From Flavonifractor sp. AGMB03687 (lineage in GTDB: Bacteria; Bacillota; Clostridia; Oscillospirales; Oscillospiraceae), in contig NZ_JADKZI010000007.1 of the NCBI RefSeq assembly GCF_017811815.1, positions 1-64,000 on the forward strand: DNA of 64,000 bases. The letters are read 5' to 3'. Each line of letters opens with the position of its first letter. Position 1 is the stretch's first letter. Positions 58,477 through 64,000 of this stretch are shown in pieces. Under the pieces are notes generated by a model. It was not told the origin of the DNA and made no database searches. It saw nothing but the letters and a program-made list of their open reading frames with translations. The translations under genes were made by a program, and so were the position numbers.

Positions 58477-60497
58477 GATAACCCCTCTCTCTTTTTCCAT
58501 TCAGCAAAAATAGGCGGTACATCCGATGTTTGGTCATCTTCAACCTTTCTCTTTTGCTCATGTGCTACAGTTCGAGATCCGTCTCCCGTTTTTCCTAATA
58601 CCAAAACGCTGCTTGTATCCGGGACTAAAATTTCATTTCCTTCTTTATCTCGCTTAAAGATCGGATTTCCACGCTTATCATGACCAACCTTATCCACCAT
58701 TGCCATGAAAATGTTATAATCAGCCATCGTACCGCTTTTTTCCTCAGCGTCCTTTTGCTCCTTGGTTTTCTTCTGCAAGAATAAGACCGATGTCTGTGTA
58801 CCGTTTCTCGGCTGGAATGTATCGACATGGAGATCAACACTAGCAATTATGCGGTGGTTTTTAATTAACCACTCACGGATATACCCCAGTCCTGGTGCAC
58901 CTAAAATATTGTCAGGTAATACTATGCCCATTCTACCGCCAGGAACAAGAAGCTGCGTGCAGCGTTCAACAAACAAAATTTCAGGAGGAACGGACGACTG
59001 CAAACGATCAGTCATCTTCCAAGTATTGGAGTCTTTATCGTTTTCCCAAACATGTGCGAGATCAAATTGTTCCAAAATATCTTTATCTTTAATAGGAATT
59101 TTACTGCCAAACGGTGGATTAGTTACAATCACATCAAAAAAGCCAATAGTTGAATGGTTACGAATACTCGACTTGTCAATTCCTAAAGCTTCAGCAAGAC
59201 TCGTCCTGAAATCTTCGGTCCATTCATGAGGAGGCAACAAAGAGTTGTTTTGCAGAATATTTCCGCTTCCGTCATTATTCATGACCATGTTCATCTTAGT
59301 TGCTTTAACCAAGTCAGGATTTATATCAAAGCCAAAGTAATTTACTTTGGCCATATCCGATACCCGATCCTGAAATGCGTTTTCAGCATCAGAATCCCAC
59401 TTATCACGAGGGACTCCTAATTCTTTTGCAAAATCTCTTTCAAGTTGACTCATAACATGTGTCATAGCCGTAACTAAAAATCCGCCTGTGCCACATGAAC
59501 TGTCCAATACCTTTTCATCCACTTGGGGATTGATCATTTCAACGACCATCTTCATAACATTACGTGGAGTAAAGAATTCTCCTCGATCTCCACGCAAGTT
59601 AGCGCCGACAATTTCTTCGTAGGCTTTGCCCTTAATGTCAATATTAGTATGAAGTAAGCTGTACTTTTGAAGCTCACTCACAATATATGCCAAACTCCGA
59701 GGCGAAAGCTTGATTTCATCGTTTGTGTCAAAGATCAACCGATATTTTTTCTTGTTTTTTACTCTTTCAAAAATTTTGGAAATTCTTTTTTTAACTGTAA
59801 GTTGACCATCAGGATTCGAACGTTCTTCCGATGTAGCATAAAACTCAAGTGGCTTCGGAATGTTTCGTTCATCTTCAATTTTGCAAAAGATAACCTTCAA
59901 TAGTTCAAAAAAAGCGGGTTGCTTTTGCATACCATCATTAACATAAATATGATTATGGCAGGTCTTGAAGGTGAACAAAAGGTTATCATCATATGCGTTT
60001 TTAAGAGACGCACGACTCGGACGATTGATATCTTCCAAATTCCCATCGGCAGACGGAATATCATTGTAATCCATAAAGTCAATCTGACCTTTATCATTTA
60101 CATATTTCCGAAAAACTTCTTTTTGTCTGCCGTTTGTCCACATGCCCCACTCACAGTTAGGACATGCGGACATGTAAGATTTTAATTGTTCAACGCCATC
60201 CTTAGCGTTTCTTGCATCTACAGTTTCTTTTTTGCACTCAATAATGATCTTGATATTTTCCTGGGTCTGTGCGGTGTCTTTAGACTCAAAAATAACAATA
60301 TCAGCTCTAGGCTTTCTAGAGCCCAACTGTAGCGTGTACTCTACTCGAATTTGTTCTGGAAAATATTTGTGTTCATTTACTAACCGCTTTTCGACAGTTT
60401 GACGCACATATTCTTCAGGTGTGTCATTACGAAATTTTCCATCTATGTAGTCACATATTTTCCCTTCCGGGATAACAATTACTTTTGTATCAGCCAT
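58470..60497 (-). CDS. Fused nuclease / N6-adenine methyltransferase (BcgI-like RM subunit)
   Basis: 675 residues from the ATG at 60497. The N-terminal domain (about 1-125) is an HsdR-N-type PD-(D/E)xK nuclease: YVRQTVEKRLV, RKPRADIVIFE (Asp66), IIIECKKE (Glu87, Lys89), QLKSYM. The methylase domain follows with GEFFTPRNVMKMVVEM, the SAM loop DSSCGTGGFL and the catalytic NPPFGS. No ATPase/translocase subunit (HsdR) is present. A nuclease and methylase in one chain plus a separate two-TRD S protein is the layout of type IIB enzymes such as BcgI. Overlaps the XRE gene by 8 bp. Confidence 0.9.
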   Translation of the reverse strand: MADTKVIVIPEGKICDYIDGKFRNDTPEEYVRQTVEKRLVNEHKYFPEQIRVEYTLQLGSRKPRADIVIFESKDTAQTQENIKIIIECKKETVDARNAKDGVEQLKSYMSACPNCEWGMWTNGRQKEVFRKYVNDKGQIDFMDYNDIPSADGNLEDINRPSRASLKNAYDDNLLFTFKTCHNHIYVNDGMQKQPAFFELLKVIFCKIEDERNIPKPLEFYATSEERSNPDGQLTVKKRISKIFERVKNKKKYRLIFDTNDEIKLSPRSLAYIVSELQKYSLLHTNIDIKGKAYEEIVGANLRGDRGEFFTPRNVMKMVVEMINPQVDEKVLDSSCGTGGFLVTAMTHVMSQLERDFAKELGVPRDKWDSDAENAFQDRVSDMAKVNYFGFDINPDLVKATKMNMVMNNDGSGNILQNNSLLPPHEWTEDFRTSLAEALGIDKSSIRNHSTIGFFDVIVTNPPFGSKIPIKDKDILEQFDLAHVWENDKDSNTWKMTDRLQSSVPPEILFVERCTQLLVPGGRMGIVLPDNILGAPGLGYIREWLIKNHRIIASVDLHVDTFQPRNGTQTSVLFLQKKTKEQKDAEEKSGTMADYNIFMAMVDKVGHDKRGNPIFKRDKEGNEILVPDTSSVLVLGKTGDGSRTVAHEQKRKVEDDQTSDVPPIFAEWKKREGLSW

Positions 60498-60747
60498 TGC
60501 CCTTCTCTCCATTTCTTTCATTCGGGTGGACATATCGAATAATGTCCGACAACTCACAATTCAACGCATAGCAAATTCGTGCAAGGACATCAAGATCTGG
60601 TCGCTTAATATTGTTTTTACAATACGAGTTCAGTTGTGTTCTTTGCAAATTAGCTTTTTCTGAAAGCTGATTTTTGCTAATGCTATTTTGCTTCAGAAAA
60701 TCCGCAAGGACAATATCAAAATGTCCATAGTCACAAGGCCCATCCAT
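60490..60747 (-). CDS. XRE-family controller protein of the RM operon
   Basis: 85 residues. Helix-turn-helix: DFLKQNSISKNQLSEKANLQRTQLNSYCKNNIKRPDLDVLARICYALNCELSDIIRYV, Cro/C1 type. It is first in the operon RM fusion - S - HEPN and overlaps the RM gene by 8 bp (ATGGCTGA), so methylase and controller are coupled, as in C-protein-regulated restriction systems that delay nuclease expression after entry. GGAGGATG precedes it. Confidence 0.85.
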   Translation of the reverse strand: MDGPCDYGHFDIVLADFLKQNSISKNQLSEKANLQRTQLNSYCKNNIKRPDLDVLARICYALNCELSDIIRYVHPNERNGEKGNG

Positions 60748-60756
60748 TTAGATCAT

Positions 60757-60804
60757 CCTCCTTATATTTTATTATAGCAAACATTGTCAATATGTACAGC
60801 TGTA
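60757..60804 (-). promoter_or_regulatory. Promoter/control site of the RM operon
   Basis: Minus strand: extended -10 TGCTATAAT (TATAAT at 60771-60776) without a good -35, and AAGGAGG at 60757-60763. The palindrome TACAGCTGTA (60795-60804) lies about 20 bp upstream of the -10, a plausible site for the controller protein. Confidence 0.55.
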
Positions 60805-60863
60805 ATTATATACACTCCACGGCATTGAAGTTTAGAATAGTGTTTGGGATGACGGCCTGAATC

Positions 60864-61115
60864 TCAGCTTTTATCTAAAGATTCATACTCTGTCACGGCT
60901 TTCAAATATAGTTCTGGCTCACCATTCAAAATCAGTTCGGCATAGGACAGCGGATCGTTGTAGATTAGCCAGTCCAGCTCTGACCGCTGGTACATACTGT
61001 TTGCCACCTCGTTCTCCACGGCGGTGCAGTCGATGGAGAGCAGCGTCCCGTCATCCAGGCGCAGCTCCACGCAGGCGGTGTCCAGGTTGAACTCACAGGA
61101 CAAAACCTTTCTCAT
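60864..61115 (-). CDS. Small element-encoded protein, DUF6061-like
   Basis: 83 residues from the ATG at 61115 (GGGAGGTAACGACT upstream). MRKVLSCEFNLDTACVELRLDDGTLLSIDCTAVENEVANSM, then YQRSELDWLIYNDPLSYAELILNGEPE. Matches my recollection of the DUF6061 family, small proteins common in clostridial integrative elements, with no known function. The GC content is higher than that of the adjacent RM operon, so the E3 backbone and its RM cargo have separate origins. Confidence 0.75.
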   Translation of the reverse strand: MRKVLSCEFNLDTACVELRLDDGTLLSIDCTAVENEVANSMYQRSELDWLIYNDPLSYAELILNGEPELYLKAVTEYESLDKS

Positions 61116-61566
61116 AGTCGTTACCTCCCAATACTTAATTTCAGTTGGTTTTCCGTAGCGGTACAAGGGCCGTTTCGGTTATTTTAGTTACCGGCAAGCA
61201 ATGCGTGTGGATAGCCACACACAAATCCGGCAAGCAATGCGAGTGTTCATACACACTCACATTTCCTGCCGTCTGCTTGTTGAGGGCAACGCCCCCAAGC
61301 CCCTTTTGAACACAGAATTTCATTCTGTGGCTGCGCGTTCTCCGAACGCTTTTTTGTCTGTGCCCAGTGCCCCGTTTCGGAGCATAGGGGTGCGTGAATC
61401 GCTCACCCCTTTTGCTAATATGGTACTCCCTAAAATAGGGCTTCCCTTGGAAGATGGGGTGGTAAAATGCCACCCCAGATTTTCCGTTCCGCGACGGTTG
61501 CGACGGTCGCAACGGTGCTGGGAGTACCCCTCAAAACACCGCCGCGACCGTTGCGAGCGTCGCGCT
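61116..61566. other. Non-coding region of E3 with tandem hairpins, possible oriT remnant
   Basis: No convincing gene. CCGGCAAGCAATGCG occurs twice (from about 61190, imperfect, and 61227), each followed by a hairpin (GTGTGG-ATAG-CCACAC; GAGTGT...ACACTC). Further stems: CACAGAAT-TTC-ATTCTGTG (61312-61330), GGGGTG...CACCCC (61387-61408), and GC-rich GTTGCGAC repeats (61497-61560). It occupies the position of oriT in E2, upstream of the ATPase gene end, but has no TAGTG-type nick site and no relaxase gene beside it. Confidence 0.5.
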
Positions 61567-62742
61567 TTACTCGATTACTTCAAACGCGGGGGCTTCCACC
61601 ACCATGTAGGTCAGCCGGATACGCCGCCCGGCGTGCTTGGTTTTGTTCTCGTACTTCACCTGATGTTCTTCCGATAGGCGGCTGGCATTCACATTCAGAT
61701 GCTTGGTAAGCCGGTTCACCGCCATGTCTGTTTGAATCGCTTGGGCCAGCTCGGTGGGGCTGCCTTCCCATTCCCGGTTGTCAGCAGATACGATCTTTGC
61801 CACGGCTTCCAGTACCGGATCTGGGGGTTGCTTCCAAAGCTCATTCTCTGCATGGTCGAGCCCCCAAACTAGGCTCTCTTGGTCCTTGCTTAGATACAGC
61901 CGCTGATCCGGCTGGTCTCTGCCCACAACCTCCAAGGTTGCCTTACTATCCGTCCGCTTTTCCTTCTGCATCAGGAGCGCTCCATCCGCACAGCCCAGCA
62001 AGCCCGTAGTGCCGGAAATCATCTCAAAGCTGTCTCCCGCAGGCTGCTTTCTGGTGTGGTGGACGATCAGGGCGCAGACACCATAACGGTCAGCAAATTG
62101 TTTCAGTCTGCCGATTACCTCATAGTCGCTGGAGTAACTGTAACTGTCGCTCACCGCTTCCCGGACTTTTTGTAGGGTATCCACGATAATCAGCTTGGTT
62201 TCACCGTGTTCCCGAACGAACTTTTCCAGCTGTTCATCCAGGCCACCGCCGATCATTTTAGCGTTGGTGGCGAAGTGGAGGGAGCTTGTCCCCTCCACTC
62301 CGAACATTCGGAACATCCGGCGCTGCAACCGGCTCTCATCATCTTCTAGGGCAAGATAGAGCACGGTTCCCTGATGGACTTTGTAGCCCCACAGGTCTTG
62401 CCCGGTACTGATATGGTGGGCGATTTGCGCCACCAGGAAAGACTTGCCGATTTTGGGCGCTCCGGCAAGGATGTACGCTCCTGTATAGAGCAGGTTCTCA
62501 ATCACCGCAGACTTGCCCTCGAACACATTGTCCATCAGCTCGTCCAGGGTCACAGTATGCAGATAGGCCGGGTCACTCATGCGGCGCATTTTCCGGTAAA
62601 GTTCCTCCAAATCTCTTTCGGGGGAATTGCTTTTTTCGTCTGAATCTGGTATAGTGGTCTTGGAATTTTGAGAGATTGACTGCCCATCATCTGCGCCAAC
62701 AGATGAACTATGGGCGGTCATTTTCTTTATCTCATCGGTCAT
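61567..62742 (-). CDS. RepA-like AAA/RecA-fold ATPase (E3)
   Basis: 391 residues from the ATG at 62742 (AGGAGG 9 bp upstream). Walker A GAPKIGKSFLVAQ (about 94), Walker B LIIVDTLQ, and ALIVHHTRKQPAGDSFEMISGTTGL, the RepA/DnaB-like hexameric pattern. The N-terminal 55 residues are polar and specific to this protein; the E2 version lacks them. A conserved stem-loop lies in this stretch at 62677-62720. The start overlaps mobC by 11 bp. C-terminal winged-helix-like domain (EGSPTELAQAIQ). Confidence 0.86.
   Translation of the reverse strand: MTDEIKKMTAHSSSVGADDGQSISQNSKTTIPDSDEKSNSPERDLEELYRKMRRMSDPAYLHTVTLDELMDNVFEGKSAVIENLLYTGAYILAGAPKIGKSFLVAQIAHHISTGQDLWGYKVHQGTVLYLALEDDESRLQRRMFRMFGVEGTSSLHFATNAKMIGGGLDEQLEKFVREHGETKLIIVDTLQKVREAVSDSYSYSSDYEVIGRLKQFADRYGVCALIVHHTRKQPAGDSFEMISGTTGLLGCADGALLMQKEKRTDSKATLEVVGRDQPDQRLYLSKDQESLVWGLDHAENELWKQPPDPVLEAVAKIVSADNREWEGSPTELAQAIQTDMAVNRLTKHLNVNASRLSEEHQVKYENKTKHAGRRIRLTYMVVEAPAFEVIE
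62677..62720 (-). other. Conserved two-tier stem-loop at the start of the E3 ATPase gene
   Basis: Outer stem TGACTGCCCAT / ATGGGCGGTCA, inner stem CATCTG / CAGATG, apical loop CGCCAA (62694-62699). Counterpart of 53205-53250 in E2. Here it lies within the first codons of the ATPase frame. Confidence 0.75.
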
Positions 62743-63067
62743 AGGCAAAGTCCTCCTGCATCCCGTTCATAATGGTTGCGATCATCTGGATGGTGTCCAG
62801 CAGCTCATCGTTTACGCCCTGCCCGGCCTCAATCCGGCGCAGCTCGTCCAGTACGGCGGCCAGCTGGTCCCGCAGGGCCTTGTAAACTCTGGGATTGCCC
62901 TGGACCACCACATCCCGGCAAAGCAGCCGCCGGATGATGTAATCCTGCTTGGTCAAGCCGGTGAGCTTCACCGCCGTCTCGATCTGGGTATCCTCTTCCG
63001 GGGAGACCCGAAAAGCCACGGTCTTGTTCCTCCAACGGTTGTGCTTGTCCAAATTCTTTGCTGACAT
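62732..63067 (-). CDS. mobC: MobC-like relaxosome accessory protein (E3)
   Basis: 111 residues. MSAKNLDKHNRWRNKTVAFRVSPEEDTQIETAVKLTGLTKQDYIIRRLL then NPRVYKALRDQLAAVLDELRRIEAG; closely similar to 53258 in E2. It is found without a relaxase in E3, so if it still works it must aid a relaxase supplied in trans. It starts 2 bp before the integrase stop region on the same strand. Confidence 0.87.
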   Translation of the reverse strand: MSAKNLDKHNRWRNKTVAFRVSPEEDTQIETAVKLTGLTKQDYIIRRLLCRDVVVQGNPRVYKALRDQLAAVLDELRRIEAGQGVNDELLDTIQMIATIMNGMQEDFAYDR

Positions 63068-63069
63068 TT

Positions 63070-64000
63070 TTAATTGCCCCTTTCCATGTTTAATTTATCC
63101 GCCATTTCCGCCTGCTTGGACGGAAACAGGTGCGCATAATTGTAGGTGATGTCAATGCTCTCATGGCCCACCCGGTCCGCGATGGCCGTGGCAGAGAATC
63201 CCATGTCAATCAGAAGCGACACCGCGCTATGACGAATATCGTGGATTCTGATGCGCGGCACCCCGGCTTCTTTGGCTCCCCGGTCCATCTCCCGGTGGAG
63301 ATAGCTCTTGGTGACGGTAAACATCCGGTCATCCGGCCCGATGCCGTAAAGCATCTTGATGTAATCCTGGATTTCCTCGGCCAGAAACTGCGGCATGGTA
63401 ATGACCCGATTGCTCTTTTCCGTCTTGGGGGTGGTAATCAAGTCCTGGCCGTTCAGCCGCTGATAGGACTTGTTGATGGTAACGGTACACTTCTCGAAGT
63501 CAAAGTCCGCCGGGGTCAGGGCCAGCAGCTCCCCCTCCCGGATACCGCACCAATAGAGCATCTCGAAGGCGTAGAAAGACAGCGGTTTATCCATCATCAC
63601 ATCGGCAAATTTCAGGTACTGTTCCTTGGTCCAGAACATCATCTCCCGGTTTTTCTTCTTGCCCATGCTGCCTGCCTTCTTGCAGGGATTCTCTCGGAGG
63701 TTGTAGTACCGAACCGCGTGGTTGAAGATGGCGCTGAGCTGGTTATGAACCGTCTTGAGATACACAGGCGAGTAGGGCTTACCGTTCTCGTCTTTGTGGT
63801 TCAGCATCTCATTCTGCCAGGTGATGATCTGCTGGGCAGTGATGTTGCACATTTTCAGCCTGCCGAAGTAGGGCAGCAGCTTGGTACGGATAATGTGATC
63901 CTTGGTGGCCCAGGTGTTTTCCTTGAGCCGGGTTTTCATATCCGCTGTGTAGAGGTCCACAAAGCTCCTGAAGGTCATGTCCAGATCAGCGCTGGTCTTG
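63070..64000 (-). CDS. int: Tyrosine integrase of E3 (N-terminus beyond the window)
   Basis: At least 310 residues; the frame runs to the end of the window, so the first ~50 residues (arm-binding domain) are missing. Core-binding domain FRSFVDLYTADMKTRLKENTW, catalytic Arg in YWCGIREGELLAL, IHDIRHSA, GHESIDI and the nucleophile Tyr in YNYAHLF are all present, unlike the E1 copy. The gene should be preceded by xis and a divergent XRE regulator to the right, and by an att core like ATTCCCAYTC. Confidence 0.93.
   Translation of the reverse strand, partial: KTSADLDMTFRSFVDLYTADMKTRLKENTWATKDHIIRTKLLPYFGRLKMCNITAQQIITWQNEMLNHKDENGKPYSPVYLKTVHNQLSAIFNHAVRYYNLRENPCKKAGSMGKKKNREMMFWTKEQYLKFADVMMDKPLSFYAFEMLYWCGIREGELLALTPADFDFEKCTVTINKSYQRLNGQDLITTPKTEKSNRVITMPQFLAEEIQDYIKMLYGIGPDDRMFTVTKSYLHREMDRGAKEAGVPRIRIHDIRHSAVSLLIDMGFSATAIADRVGHESIDITYNYAHLFPSKQAEMADKLNMERGN

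Noticed and set aside
61180-61260. Short tandem repeat that could suggest a CRISPR array
   Set aside because: Only two imperfect copies of about 15 bp, each followed by a different hairpin; no spacer regularity and no cas genes.

Overview
The window looks like the chromosome of a GC-rich gut Clostridium of the Oscillospiraceae (Flavonifractor / Pseudoflavonifractor / Intestinimonas type). Pointers are the gene content (HPr kinase, FMN-riboswitch rib operon, DUF4179/ECF pair, 4-hydroxybutyryl-CoA dehydratase beside a beta-keto acid cleavage enzyme, sigma-54 activator), GGAGG ribosome sites and Firmicutes-style integrative elements. Genus is an inference from family resemblance. No rRNA, tRNA or CRISPR array was seen.

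Positions 1-22,980 are mostly housekeeping: metA, a MerR/cupin operon, a C39-peptidase lipoprotein, rpsB-tsf (with the 3' end of tsf duplicated beyond a block of hairpins), an ECF sigma/anti-sigma pair, hprK, a BlaI/M56-protease pair, rpmB, a HIT protein, a lipase, pepT, a LysE/HxlR divergent pair, topB carrying an in-frame amber codon, an alanine-type symporter, and the riboflavin operon ribD-ribE-ribBA-ribH under an FMN riboswitch.

Positions 22,980-36,690 hold a catabolic regulon. Beta-keto acid cleavage enzyme, 4-hydroxybutyryl-CoA dehydratase, a NifU-like protein and a small Cys protein run left; thiolase and an iron alcohol dehydrogenase run right; then come a PAS-type sigma-54 activator, a 3-hydroxyacyl dehydrogenase, and a TRAP transporter between two almost identical cyclase-family hydrolase genes. 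Four near-consensus -24/-12 promoters serve these operons, and each promoter region has paired dyads of form GTTKCM-N4-TGCAAC upstream, the likely sites of the activator. The set probably imports an organic acid, opens or hydrolyses it, oxidises it to a beta-keto acid and cleaves it to CoA esters that feed acetoacetyl/crotonyl-CoA metabolism. The substrate is unknown.

Positions 36,713-64,000 are a tandem stack of three integrative elements, each bounded by a core like ATTCCCAYTC, which on the minus strand reads as a gene end coding E-W-E-stop, as in guaA. E1 (36.7-44.7 kb) is decayed: its tyrosine integrase lost its C-terminus where a cassette of three serine recombinases abuts it. E2 (44.7-55.9 kb) is a mobilisable element with MobV relaxase, oriT, MobC, RepA-like ATPase, TnpV, integrase and Xis, plus cargo (LUD protein, two GNATs, YjbR protein, ArsR-ArsP-thioredoxin, DUF4180/XRE). 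E3 (55.9 kb to beyond the window) carries a BcgI-like nuclease-methyltransferase fusion with an S subunit, a HEPN-like protein and an XRE controller, but no relaxase. Each element end has a pair of 7-bp repeats 11 bp apart at a fixed distance from the core, with a different repeat in each element.
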